From contig NZ_JAGGML010000001.1 in NCBI RefSeq assembly GCF_017875275.1, forward strand, positions 3,679,001 through 3,743,000: DNA of 64,000 nucleotides, given 5' to 3'. The DNA is from Xanthobacter flavus. Its GTDB lineage: Bacteria; Pseudomonadota; Alphaproteobacteria; Rhizobiales; Xanthobacteraceae. A program made the translations under genes and the position numbers. Shown here in pieces: positions 1 to 7,903 of this stretch. Below the pieces are notes generated by a model. The model worked only from the letters and a program-made list of their open reading frames with translations. It made no database searches and was not told the origin of the DNA. How positions within the stretch are numbered: the first letter of the stretch is position 1; every line of letters begins with the position of its first letter.

Positions 1-1
1 C

Positions 2-61
2 CATGCGCTGATGGAATCGAGCGCGCACCTCGGCAAGATCATGCTGGAGACCGGGCGGTGA
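2..61 (+). CDS. C-terminal end of an MDR-type quinone oxidoreductase/zinc-binding dehydrogenase (partial)
   Basis: Only the last 19 codons lie inside the window, ending in HLGKIMLETGR before a TGA at 59-61. A tail with a His-x-Gly-Lys-Ile core is typical of the end of medium-chain dehydrogenase/quinone oxidoreductases, where it forms part of the last beta strand. The stop codon overlaps the GTG start of the next gene in the sequence GTGA (58-61), so the two genes are probably one transcript and translationally coupled. The family call rests on a short tail and is tentative. Confidence 0.5.
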   Translation, partial: HALMESSAHLGKIMLETGR

Positions 62-819
62 GCGCGCGCGTTGCCTTTGTCACGGGCGCCGGTCGCGGCA
101 TCGGCCGCGCCCAGGCTGATGCCCTCGCCGATGCGGGGCTCGCAATCGCCTATGTGGACCATGACGCAGCCCTTGCGAACGCGGCCGCGGAAGCCGCCAT
201 CGCGCGCGGCGCCGCCGCCATCGGTCTTGCCGCCGATGTCTCCGACTATGCCGCCGTCGCGGCCGCCGCGCAGGCCGCGGCAGCGGCGCTCGGGCCGGTG
301 GAGGTGCTGGTCAACAATGCCGGCATCTCGCCCAAGAGCGGGGCGGACGGCCGCCGCTCGGAAGCCTGGGAGATGCCGCCGGAAGAATGGCGCCGTGTCA
401 TCGACGTGAACCTCACCGGCGCCTTCAATTGCGTGCGGGCGCTGTCGCCCGGCATGAAGGCGCAGGGGAAGGGCCGCATCGTCAACATCGCCTCGGTGGC
501 GGGGCGCACCTATTGCGACATCGTGGGCGTCCACTATGCGGCATCCAAGGCCGCTCTCATCGGCTTTACCAAGCATCTCGCCGGCGAACTCGGCCCCTAC
601 GGCATCACGGTGAATGCCATCGCCCCCGGCCGCATCGACACGCCCATGATGCGCGGCACCGCCTCCACCGCCAACGAGGCGGTGCGGCTCTCCACCCCCC
701 TGCGCCGCCTCGGACAGCCGGAGGAGGTGGCGGCGACCTGCGTGTTCCTCACCTCGGACGCCGCGGCCTTCGTCACCGGACAGGTGGTGGATGTGGCCGG
801 CGGCTGGCTGATGACCTGA
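58..819 (+). CDS. SDR family NAD(P)-dependent oxidoreductase
   Basis: A 253-residue classical short-chain dehydrogenase/reductase. Visible are the cofactor motif TGAGRGIG (residues 9-16), NNAG (86-89), the active-site Asn118, and the catalytic Ser146, Tyr160 and Lys164 (YAASK). The C-terminal half has the usual PG.I.TPM segment. It starts with GTG overlapping the upstream stop by 4 bases. The substrate cannot be told from sequence. FabG-like architecture next to a second SDR, an MDR enzyme and a GntR regulator suggests a small sugar, polyol or hydroxy-acid oxidation operon rather than fatty-acid synthesis. That is inference. Confidence 0.93.
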   Translation: MSARVAFVTGAGRGIGRAQADALADAGLAIAYVDHDAALANAAAEAAIARGAAAIGLAADVSDYAAVAAAAQAAAAALGPVEVLVNNAGISPKSGADGRRSEAWEMPPEEWRRVIDVNLTGAFNCVRALSPGMKAQGKGRIVNIASVAGRTYCDIVGVHYAASKAALIGFTKHLAGELGPYGITVNAIAPGRIDTPMMRGTASTANEAVRLSTPLRRLGQPEEVAATCVFLTSDAAAFVTGQVVDVAGGWLMT

Positions 820-827
820 GGCGCGCC

Positions 828-1583
828 ATGAACGACACCAAGGGTTTCGACTTCACCGGCAAGACTTTGCTGATGACCGGCGCCAATGGCGGCATCTCCC
901 GCGCCATCGCGCGGGTGTTCTTCGACCTCGGCGCCAATTGCGTGCTCACCGATCTCGACCTTCCCGGCGTCTCCGCCTTCGCGGCCGAGCTGGATCCCAC
1001 CGGCGCCCGTGTCCTGCCCCTTCGGCAGGATGCGGCGAAGCCCGAGGAGGCGGATGCGGCGCTGGGCGCGCTGGCCGAGCGGTTCGGCGCGCTGGACGTG
1101 CTCGTCACCTCAGCCGGCCTCTATCGCGAGCGGCGCGTGGCCGAGATGAGCGACGACTATTGGCGCACCGGCATCGCGGTGAATCTCGACGGGGTGTTCT
1201 ACACCTGCCGCGCCGCCATCCCGCATTTCGCGGAGGGCGCGTCCATCGTGAACGTCGCCTCCATGGCCGGGCACCGGGGCAGCGTGACCCATGCGGACTA
1301 TGCGGCGGCGAAGGGGGCGGTGCTCACCTTCTCGCGCACGCTCGCGCAGGAACTGGCACCCAAGGTGCGGGTGAATGCGGTCTCCCCCGGCCTCATTGAC
1401 ACGCCCATGGTGCGCCCGCTGATGGCCACCAATGGCGGGGCGCTCCTCGCCGGCACGCCGCTGAAGCGGCTCGGCACGGCGGAGGAGGTGGCGCGGGTCG
1501 TCGCCTTCCTCGCCTCCTCATGGGCGAGCTTCGTCACCGGCGAGACAGTTCATGTGAATGGTGGTCTCTATATCGCGAGCTGA
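828..1583 (+). CDS. SDR family oxidoreductase with altered glycine motif
   Basis: A 251-residue SDR placed 8 bases after the preceding SDR gene. The catalytic residues are present (Ser145, Tyr158, Lys162 in YAAAK). Two normally conserved motifs deviate: the cofactor loop reads TGANGGIS (residues 17-24), with Ser replacing the last Gly of GxxxGIG, and the NNAG position reads TSAG (94-97). The rest of the fold, including PGLIDTPM and the C-terminal TGETVHVNGG, is intact, so this looks like a working but diverged enzyme. The frame stays open upstream of 828, but the SDR fold begins at ATG 828 right after the upstream stop, so I place the start there. Substrate unknown. Confidence 0.9.
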   Translation: MNDTKGFDFTGKTLLMTGANGGISRAIARVFFDLGANCVLTDLDLPGVSAFAAELDPTGARVLPLRQDAAKPEEADAALGALAERFGALDVLVTSAGLYRERRVAEMSDDYWRTGIAVNLDGVFYTCRAAIPHFAEGASIVNVASMAGHRGSVTHADYAAAKGAVLTFSRTLAQELAPKVRVNAVSPGLIDTPMVRPLMATNGGALLAGTPLKRLGTAEEVARVVAFLASSWASFVTGETVHVNGGLYIAS

Positions 1584-1647
1584 ATCGCGTCATGCGAGGC
1601 GGGCGGCCGGACGGTGCCGCCATCGGGCGAGGTGAGGGAAGACGGAC

Positions 1648-2388
1648 ATGGCGCAACCCCGCGACACGGCGCGCGAAACCTCCCGGGATATTCTCGGCCG
1701 CGCGCCCTCGCTCGCCGACACGCTCGCCCAGCGCCTGCGCGAGGAGATCGCCTCTGGCCGTCTCCAGCCTGGTGAAAAGCTGCCCACCGAGCACCAGATG
1801 TCCGGGACCTACGGCGTCAGCCGGCCCATCGTCCGCGAGGCGGTGGGCCGGCTGAAGCATGATGGCCTCGTCACCAGCCGGCAGGGGGCGGGCGCCTTCG
1901 TCGCCGATCCCGGCGCGGCCTCATCCTTCCGGCTGGAAATCGCCGATCTCAGCGACCGCGCGGAGATGAGCGCCATCGTTGAATTGCTGATGGCGGTGGA
2001 GGCCAATGCCACCGCCCATGCTGCCGTGCGCCGCACCAAGGACGATCTCGGCCGCATCCACGACCAGCTCGATGCCATGCAGGCGGCGGTGGACCGTGGC
2101 GAGCCGGGGGTGGACGAGGACATGGCCTTCCACCGCGCCATCGTGGAGGCCACCGGCAATCCCTATTTTCGCGACCTGTCCCAATTCCTCGACCACCGGG
2201 TGCGCCATTTCATCCGCACCGCCCGCGCCAACACCGCGCGCCTCGGCGGCCTTGCCCAGGCGGTGCAGGACGAGCATGTGGCCATCTTCATCGCCATCGA
2301 GCGGCAGGACCCCGCCGCCGCCCGCGCCGCCGCCGAAGACCACCTGCGCCACGCCGCCACCCGCCTCGCGCTCTATCTGAAGCCGTGA
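1648..2388 (+). CDS. GntR/FadR-family transcriptional regulator
   Basis: A 246-residue regulator. Residues about 22-90 form a winged helix-turn-helix, with LADTLAQRLREEIASG, the LQPGEKLPTE turn and VSRPIVREAVGRL as recognition region. The C-terminal 150 residues are an all-helical FCD ligand domain with conserved Asp, His and Arg positions (for example DMAFHRAIVEATGNP). FCD regulators usually sense small carboxylates or sugar acids. It lies 64 bases after the SDR pair on the same strand and probably controls that operon. No clear palindrome was found in the short gap ahead of it, so the operator is probably upstream of the window. Confidence 0.93.
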   Translation: MAQPRDTARETSRDILGRAPSLADTLAQRLREEIASGRLQPGEKLPTEHQMSGTYGVSRPIVREAVGRLKHDGLVTSRQGAGAFVADPGAASSFRLEIADLSDRAEMSAIVELLMAVEANATAHAAVRRTKDDLGRIHDQLDAMQAAVDRGEPGVDEDMAFHRAIVEATGNPYFRDLSQFLDHRVRHFIRTARANTARLGGLAQAVQDEHVAIFIAIERQDPAAARAAAEDHLRHAATRLALYLKP

Positions 2389-2462
2389 CCTGTCCCGGAA
2401 CGGGACGGGTTCACCCGCAGGCCGGGGATGCAGCGGGAACGGGGCGTGACCGAATCAGGCGC
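2389..2462. repeat. Dispersed repeat, copy 1
   Basis: Positions 2389-2407 and 2430-2462 are almost identical to 2608-2626 and 2648-2680. The unit begins with a short hairpin (GTCCCG, GAA loop, CGGGAC at 2392-2406) and ends with a conserved block containing GACCGAATCAGGCGC. It starts right after the GntR stop codon and contains no gene. Confidence 0.75.
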
Positions 2463-2607
2463 GGCGGGATTTTCGGGATTTGTTCTGTATGGCTCCGCCT
2501 CACCGCCGTCGCCCTCCGGCGTGACCGGAGGACCCATGGGGCGGCCTGTGCCTGCCTGCGAAGAGACTACGGGCCGCGGCGCCGCAGGCGGGGAGCCGCG
2601 CCCGTCT

Positions 2608-2680
2608 CCTGTCCCGGAACGGGACGAACGACGGGCCACCCGCGCACGCAGCGGGAACGGGGCATGACCGAATCAGGCGC
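2608..2680. repeat. Dispersed repeat, copy 2
   Basis: Second copy of the unit at 2389-2462, in direct orientation. The 19-base leader is identical, and the 33-base terminal block differs at one position (GCGTGA versus GCATGA). The two copies and the roughly 145 bases between them fill the whole 320-base gap between the GntR gene and the aspartic protease gene; no coding potential was seen there. Confidence 0.75.
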
Positions 2681-2708
2681 CCTCCAGTTTTCCCGTTCTG
2701 TTCGCTTC

Positions 2709-3764
2709 CTATCGCCCCACCGCCCGGAAGCCGGCCTCGCCGGCATCGGCATCGAACAGATAGTCGAAGGCGTTCAGCGCCCGCACCGTGGTGTTGACGA
2801 AGGCCGGCCGGTCGCCCCGCCCGACCAGGATGACCCGCGCCGGCGTCACCGGATTGCCGCGGTCGCCTACCGTGAAGCCGTAGGCTGGGGCCGGCTGGCC
2901 CTCGCCCGGCGCGATGGCGAGGCTGGCGCCGTCCGCCACCACGCGCCCGCCGCGCAGGCCGGGCACGGCGAGGCCGTCCGTCTGCGCCGGCGGCAGGGTC
3001 AGGTACATGACGGACACGCCGGTATCGAGCAGCATCGTGCCACAGGCAACGGGGGTGCGGGCGTTCAGGGAGAGGCAGGCGGGGATGGGCTGCCAGTCGC
3101 CGGTGGCCGCGTCGCTGCCGAGCTTCACCTTGCTGAAAGCCGCACCGTCACCTTGGGCCAGCCCCACCTGCACGCCGCGCCTCGTCACCACATAGCCGCG
3201 CTTGAAATCGGCCGTGCCCGTCCCCGCCTGCCCCATGCCGGTCACATTCAGGAACGGATTGCGGGCCGGTCCGGCACCGGGCTGGCGATCCTTGGCGCGG
3301 GCGAAGCCGATGCCGAGCATGGAGACGCGGCGCGGCGCATCGCTGGGGCGGCAGTTGCGGGCGTTGCGCAGGCAGTCGATGCGCGTCACCGCCAGCACCG
3401 GAATGGGCTGGGTGGTCACGCTGGTGCCGTCCGCGCCGGTGACGGTCACCGGCACCATCACGTTCACCCCTCGCATGATGCGGCCGGAGGAGGTGTAGGT
3501 CAGTTCGCCCGGCCCCAGCGGCGTCAGCTGGTCGAAGCCGGGGATGGCGCTTGCCGAGACGACAACGCCGGTCGAGCCCGTGTCCATGATGGCGCGGCGC
3601 GCCGGTCCGCCATTGATGGACATGGAGAGCGTCGGCGGGCGGAGGATCGGCGCGCCGTCGGCGGGCGCGTTGAGATAGGGCAGGAAGGCCGGCTGCTGCG
3701 CCAGTGCCGGGGTCGCCATGGCGGCGGCGAGGAGGGGCAGGAGCAGGAGCGTGGCGGCGCGCAT
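2709..3764 (-). CDS. Secreted pepsin/retropepsin-like aspartic protease with two DTG motifs
   Basis: A 351-residue protein with an N-terminal signal peptide (MRAATLLLLPLLAAAMATPALA, probable cleavage after Ala22). Two aspartic-protease active-site motifs are visible, one per half: IMDTGSTG with Asp61 and LLDTGVSVMY with Asp247. The 186-residue separation is like the two lobes of pepsin-type (A1) enzymes and unlike single-motif retropepsins. Four Cys residues (131, 138, 230, 241) could form disulfides in the periplasm. The frame stays open far upstream, but the signal peptide fixes the start at 3764. The gene is divergent from the AIM24 gene. Pepsin-like proteins are uncommon in bacteria; proteolytic activity is inferred from the motifs only. 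Confidence 0.8.
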   Translation of the reverse strand: MRAATLLLLPLLAAAMATPALAQQPAFLPYLNAPADGAPILRPPTLSMSINGGPARRAIMDTGSTGVVVSASAIPGFDQLTPLGPGELTYTSSGRIMRGVNVMVPVTVTGADGTSVTTQPIPVLAVTRIDCLRNARNCRPSDAPRRVSMLGIGFARAKDRQPGAGPARNPFLNVTGMGQAGTGTADFKRGYVVTRRGVQVGLAQGDGAAFSKVKLGSDAATGDWQPIPACLSLNARTPVACGTMLLDTGVSVMYLTLPPAQTDGLAVPGLRGGRVVADGASLAIAPGEGQPAPAYGFTVGDRGNPVTPARVILVGRGDRPAFVNTTVRALNAFDYLFDADAGEAGFRAVGR

Positions 3765-3863
3765 GGCTTTTTCCTCAGCTTGTTGCGAGCTTGGCCGGGA
3801 GGGGCCGCTTGCGTGCGTGTTCGCGCACCCTAATCTCGGTGCGAAATTACCGGGAGGGAAAAC

Positions 3864-4562
3864 ATGCGCCACGAGATTTCCGGAACGACGCTGCCCGTGC
3901 TCACGCTCACGTTGGCGGCGGGGGAGACGGTTCTCGCCGAGACCGACCGCCTCTCCTGGATGACCTCCAACGTCGCCATGCGCACCACGACCGCCACCGG
4001 CGGCTCCACCGGCTTCTTCGGCGCCATCGGCCGCGCGCTGGGCGGCGGCGGGCTGTTCATGACCGAGTTCACCGCCGAGGGCGGCGAGGCGCTGGTGGCC
4101 TTCGCTGCCACCATTCCCGGCAGCATCTTCGAGATGCAGGTGGCGCCGGGGCGCGGCTATCTCATCCACCGCCACGGCTTTCTCGCCGGCGCGCCGAGCC
4201 TGTCCGTGGGTGTGGGGGTGCAGCAGACGCTGGGTGCCGGCGTGTTCGGCGGCGACGGCTTCATCCTGCAGCACGTCACCGGCGAAGGTCCGGCCTTCAT
4301 CGAGCTGGGCGGTGAGATCGTCAGCTACACGTTGCAGCCGGGGCAGGACCTTTTGGTGCATCCTGGCCATGTGGGCATGTTCGAGGACAGCGTCTCCTTC
4401 GAGATCACCACCGTGCGGGGCGTGAAGAACATGCTGTTCGGCGGCGACGGGCTGTTCCTCGCCCGCCTCGCCGGCCCCGGCACGGTGTGGCTCCAGTCGC
4501 TCACCCCGTCCAAGCTCGCCCACGCGCTCCAGCCCTATCTGCCGGCCGGCGAGCGGCGGTGA
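3864..4562 (+). CDS. AIM24 family protein (TIGR00266-like)
   Basis: A 232-residue beta-rich protein of the AIM24/TIGR00266 family. It is glycine-rich, with the characteristic order: an early SWM segment, then the GGLFMTEFTAEG strand region, an internal repeat of similar strands (GGDGFILQHVTGEG), and a late GGDGLFLARLAGPGTVWLQS block. There is no signal peptide and no catalytic motif. Bacterial members have no firmly established biochemical role; mitochondrial Aim24 affects inner-membrane architecture. The 99-base gap to the divergent protease gene must hold both promoters. GGGAGG ends about 8 bases ahead of the ATG and is a convincing ribosome binding site. Confidence 0.85.
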   Translation: MRHEISGTTLPVLTLTLAAGETVLAETDRLSWMTSNVAMRTTTATGGSTGFFGAIGRALGGGGLFMTEFTAEGGEALVAFAATIPGSIFEMQVAPGRGYLIHRHGFLAGAPSLSVGVGVQQTLGAGVFGGDGFILQHVTGEGPAFIELGGEIVSYTLQPGQDLLVHPGHVGMFEDSVSFEITTVRGVKNMLFGGDGLFLARLAGPGTVWLQSLTPSKLAHALQPYLPAGERR

Positions 4563-4601
4563 GGGCACGCTCAGGCGCCGGACGGGCTTTTTGGGCCGAG
4601 G

Positions 4602-5195
4602 TCAGATGACCCCGGCCAGTTCCTCGGCGATGAAGTGCGTGAGGCGCGCGCCGCCCTCGGCGGGCGTGCCCACGTTCTCGATGGTGAGGTCGGGGGCGAC
4701 ATCCAGCTCCGGCGCGCGGGCGAGGCGCTCGGCGATGTCGTCGGCGCTCTCGCGGCCGCGCATGGCCAGGCGGGCGGCGCGAACCGGGATGGGCGCCGTC
4801 ACATGCACCACCCGCACCCGCGCGAAGCGGCGGCGGGCTTCCGGCAGGGTGGCGCGGGAGCCGTTGGCCACCACGACACCACCCTGCGCGATCACCTCCG
4901 CCACCTCCGGCCCGAGCGCATAGGAAAGCCCGTGCGCGCGCCAGGAGAGGGGAAAGCGTCCGGCGGCCAGCATTGCGTCGAACTCCGCTTCCGACAGCGT
5001 GCCGTGCGCTTCCCCCGTGCCCGAAGGCCGGGTGACGAGGCGCCGGGCGAACAGCACACGCGGGTCGCCGGCAAAGCGCGCGCGGGCGATGTCGATCAGG
5101 GTGTCCTTGCCGGCGCCGGAGGGACCGACCACGAGGAGCAGGGTGCCGGGGCCGAACCTGTCGCCAGCCTTTGCGCCGGCTGCATCTGTCGTCAT
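4602..5195 (-). CDS. phnN: Ribose 1,5-bisphosphate phosphokinase PhnN
   Basis: A 197-residue P-loop kinase of the guanylate-kinase-like PhnN family. Walker A is GPSGAGKDT near the N-terminus. PhnN phosphorylates ribose 1,5-bisphosphate to PRPP, the last step that salvages the ribose formed by the C-P lyase pathway. The start at 5195 overlaps the phnM stop by 4 bases (ATGA on the minus strand, 5192-5195), which argues for coupled translation and against the in-frame ATG 24 bases upstream. It is the last gene of the phnGHIJKLMN operon. Confidence 0.95.
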   Translation of the reverse strand: MTTDAAGAKAGDRFGPGTLLLVVGPSGAGKDTLIDIARARFAGDPRVLFARRLVTRPSGTGEAHGTLSEAEFDAMLAAGRFPLSWRAHGLSYALGPEVAEVIAQGGVVVANGSRATLPEARRRFARVRVVHVTAPIPVRAARLAMRGRESADDIAERLARAPELDVAPDLTIENVGTPAEGGARLTHFIAEELAGVI

Positions 5196-6331
5196 GCCAC
5201 GCGCCGTCCTTCCCGCCACACGCCTTTCACCACCGGCATCTCGCCGGCCAGCGCCACCCGCACGAGGTCCGCGCGTCGGCCAATGGCGATCTCGCCGCGA
5301 TCGGCAAGGCCCGCCACCTCGGCCGGGGTCTTGGTGATCATCCGCACCGCCTCGGGCAATTGGATGGAGAGCACCCGGCGGGTGAGGTCGAAGGCCGCCC
5401 AGAGCAAGGACGAGGGCACGTAATCCGATGACAGGATATCGAGCCGCCCCCCGCGCGCCAGCTCCTCCGCCGAGACGTTGCCGGTGTGCGAGCCGCCACG
5501 CACGAGGTTCGGCGCGCCCATGAGCACCCGGATGCCGGCCTCGTGGGAGAGACGCGCGGCCTCCTCGGTGGTGGGGAATTCGGCGATGGCCACACCGTCG
5601 CCGATGGCCTCGGCCACATGTTCGGGCGTGCCGTCATCATGGCTCGCAACCACGCAGCCATGGGCGTGGGCGAGCGCCACCAGCCCCGCGCGGTTGTCGC
5701 GGGCGTAGCGCGCGTGGAAGTCGAGCCGCGATGTGACGATCACGTCCATCTCCTCGGCGCTGATGCCGCTCTTCTTCATGTAGTAGGAGCGGAACTGGTC
5801 GATGGTCGCAAACTGACGCTGGCCGGGCGTGTGGTCCATGAGCGAGATCAGGTGGACGGGCGTCTTCTTCAGGATCGCCTCGGCGTCCTCCACCACCGTG
5901 TCGGTGGGGATTTCGCAGCGCAGGTGGATGAAATGCTCGGCGCGCAGCGCGTCGGCGGCGCGGGCCTGCTCCAGCGCGGCGATGAGGAGCGGGGCATCGC
6001 CATCCATGCCCACAGCCTTCTTGTCCGGCCAGACGCGCAGGGAATCGAACACGGTGGTGATGCCGGAGGCGGCCACTTGCGCATCATGGGCGAGCATGGC
6101 GGCGAAGGGATTCCAGCGCACCTTGGGGCGGGGGGCGAGATGGCCCTCCACATGGTCCGTGTGTAGCTCCACGAGGCCGGGGAGGAGATAGTCGCCCCCC
6201 AGGTCTTCCGCCCCAGCCGGCACGGCACCCGCGCCGATGGCGGAGATGGCGCCGTTCGTCACCGTGATATGGCCGGAGATGATCTCATCGGCCAGGACGA
6301 GGCGGGCGTTGGCGAAAACCTGTTCGGTCAT
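5192..6331 (-). CDS. phnM: Alpha-D-ribose 1-methylphosphonate 5-triphosphate diphosphatase PhnM
   Basis: A 379-residue amidohydrolase-superfamily protein. Metal-site signatures include the His-rich LHTDHVEGH near residue 60 and ASHDDGTPEH in the C-terminal half. PhnM removes pyrophosphate from the triphosphate made by PhnGHIL, giving the substrate of PhnJ. The frame runs on upstream, but MTEQVFANARLV at 6331 matches the usual PhnM beginning and lies 16 bases after the phnL stop. Full length for the family. Confidence 0.96.
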   Translation of the reverse strand: MTEQVFANARLVLADEIISGHITVTNGAISAIGAGAVPAGAEDLGGDYLLPGLVELHTDHVEGHLAPRPKVRWNPFAAMLAHDAQVAASGITTVFDSLRVWPDKKAVGMDGDAPLLIAALEQARAADALRAEHFIHLRCEIPTDTVVEDAEAILKKTPVHLISLMDHTPGQRQFATIDQFRSYYMKKSGISAEEMDVIVTSRLDFHARYARDNRAGLVALAHAHGCVVASHDDGTPEHVAEAIGDGVAIAEFPTTEEAARLSHEAGIRVLMGAPNLVRGGSHTGNVSAEELARGGRLDILSSDYVPSSLLWAAFDLTRRVLSIQLPEAVRMITKTPAEVAGLADRGEIAIGRRADLVRVALAGEMPVVKGVWREGRRVA

Positions 6332-6347
6332 TGGCGGGGCTCCGGGA

Positions 6348-7124
6348 TCAGGCTTCGAAACGGGTGACATCCACCACCCGGTCGGCGACGGCCTCGCGGG
6401 TCTCGGCATCGTGGAAGATGCCGAGCAGGCCGGCGCCTGCCGCCTTCTTCTCATTGATAAGGTCTATGACCACCTGCCGGTTGGCGGCGTCGAGCGATGC
6501 GGTGGGCTCGTCCAGCAGCAGCAGCGGCTGGGACCCGATGAAGCCGCGCGCCACGTTCACGCGCTGCTGCTCGCCGCCGGAGAAGGTCGCCGGCGGCAGC
6601 GACCACAGGCGCTCGGGCAGGTTGAGCCGGGCGAGCAGGGTGCCGGCGCGGGCCTTGGCGGTCTCTTCGTCCACGCCCTCGGCACGCAGCGGCGCCGCCA
6701 CCACGTCGAGGGTGGAGACGCGCGGGATCACCCGCAGGAACTGGCTGACATAGCCGACGCAAGCGCGCCGGAGCGCCAGCATTTGCCGCGGCTCGGCGTC
6801 CGCCACTTCGGCGAAGGTGTCGCCATCGGCGATGCGTACGGAGCCGGCGTCGATACGGTAATTGCCGTAGACCATCTTGAGGATGGAGCTTTTCCCCGCC
6901 CCCGACGGCCCGCCCAGTGCCACGCACTCCCCCGCGCGGACGTCGAAGGTGACGCCGGAGACCACGGGCAGCATGAGCCCACCGCGCAGGTGCAGGGTGA
7001 AGCTTTTGGCGAGGCTTTCGACGGCGAGGAGCGTGTCCCGGCCCAGCGCCAGCGCATTGCCTTCACCAGCCGTCATGCGCTCTGCGGCAGTGGACACGGG
7101 GGTGACAGAAGAAGAGATCGTCAT
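6348..7124 (-). CDS. phnL: C-P lyase ATPase-like subunit PhnL
   Basis: A 258-residue ABC-type ATPase without membrane segments. Walker A is GGPSGAGKSS, the signature is FSGGEQQRVN and Walker B is LLLLDEPTA. PhnL works with PhnG, PhnH and PhnI in transferring the phosphonate to the ribose C1 of ATP, and associates with the core complex. The first 30 residues precede the conserved ABC fold and look poorly conserved. Its start overlaps the phnK stop by 4 bases (7121-7124). Confidence 0.96.
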   Translation of the reverse strand: MTISSSVTPVSTAAERMTAGEGNALALGRDTLLAVESLAKSFTLHLRGGLMLPVVSGVTFDVRAGECVALGGPSGAGKSSILKMVYGNYRIDAGSVRIADGDTFAEVADAEPRQMLALRRACVGYVSQFLRVIPRVSTLDVVAAPLRAEGVDEETAKARAGTLLARLNLPERLWSLPPATFSGGEQQRVNVARGFIGSQPLLLLDEPTASLDAANRQVVIDLINEKKAAGAGLLGIFHDAETREAVADRVVDVTRFEA

Positions 7125-7903
7125 GCCGCAAGCACCGAGGAGACGAGGAGCTGGGTGTAGGGCTCGCGCGGGTCGTCGAGCACCTGGTCGGTGAGGCCCT
7201 GTTCGATCACGCGGCCGGACTTCATCACCATGATGCGGTGGGAGAGCAGCCGCGCCACCGCCAGATCATGGGTGACGATGACCACCGCGAGGCCGAATTC
7301 CTCCACCAACTGGCGGATGAGATCGAGCAGGCGCGCCTGCACCGAGACGTCGAGGCCCGAGGTCGGCTCGTCCATGAAGACGAGGCGGGGGCGGGTGACG
7401 AGGTTGCGGGCGATCTGCAGGCGCTGGCGCATGCCGCCGGAGAAGGTGCGCGGGTCGTCGTCAATCCGCTCCGCGGCGATCTCCACGCGGGAAAGCCAGT
7501 CGGTAGCCTCGCTGCGGATGTTCGCGTAGTGGCGCCAGCCCACCGCCATCAGCCGCTCGCCCACGTTTCCGCCGGCCGAGACCGCCATGCGCAGGCCCTG
7601 CTCCGCATGCTGGCGCACGAAGCCCCAATCGGTGCGCAGCAGCAGCCGGCGCTCGGCTTCGGTGAGGGTCGCAAGATCCCGCGTTTCGCCGTCCCGCATG
7701 CGATAGGAGACGGTGCCGGCGGTGGGGCCAAGCTCCGTGGAGAGGAGCCCGAGCAAAGTGGACTTGCCGGAGCCCGATTCACCCACGATGGCCAACACCT
7801 CGCCCTCGTGCAGGGTCAGGTCCACGTCGCGGCAGCCGAGGCGGTGGCCGTAATATTTGGCGAGGCCACGGGCGGTGAGGAGGGGGGTATCGGTCGTCAT
7901 CAC
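7121..7903 (-). CDS. phnK: C-P lyase ABC-type subunit PhnK
   Basis: A 260-residue ABC ATPase: Walker A GESGSGKST, signature FSGGMRQRLQ, Walker B LVFMDEPTS, H-loop VTHDLAVARLLSH. PhnK binds the PhnGHIJ core as a dimer and is needed for turnover of the complex. It closely resembles peptide-transporter ATPases, but its place between phnJ and phnL identifies it. Start and stop both overlap their neighbours by 4 bases, so the operon is tightly coupled. Confidence 0.96.
   Translation of the reverse strand: MMTTDTPLLTARGLAKYYGHRLGCRDVDLTLHEGEVLAIVGESGSGKSTLLGLLSTELGPTAGTVSYRMRDGETRDLATLTEAERRLLLRTDWGFVRQHAEQGLRMAVSAGGNVGERLMAVGWRHYANIRSEATDWLSRVEIAAERIDDDPRTFSGGMRQRLQIARNLVTRPRLVFMDEPTSGLDVSVQARLLDLIRQLVEEFGLAVVIVTHDLAVARLLSHRIMVMKSGRVIEQGLTDQVLDDPREPYTQLLVSSVLAA

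Noticed and set aside
3765-4568. Upstream extension of the aspartic protease frame on the minus strand
   Set aside because: The extra residues lie antisense to the AIM24 gene, have no family features, and the real protein begins with a clear signal peptide at 3764.
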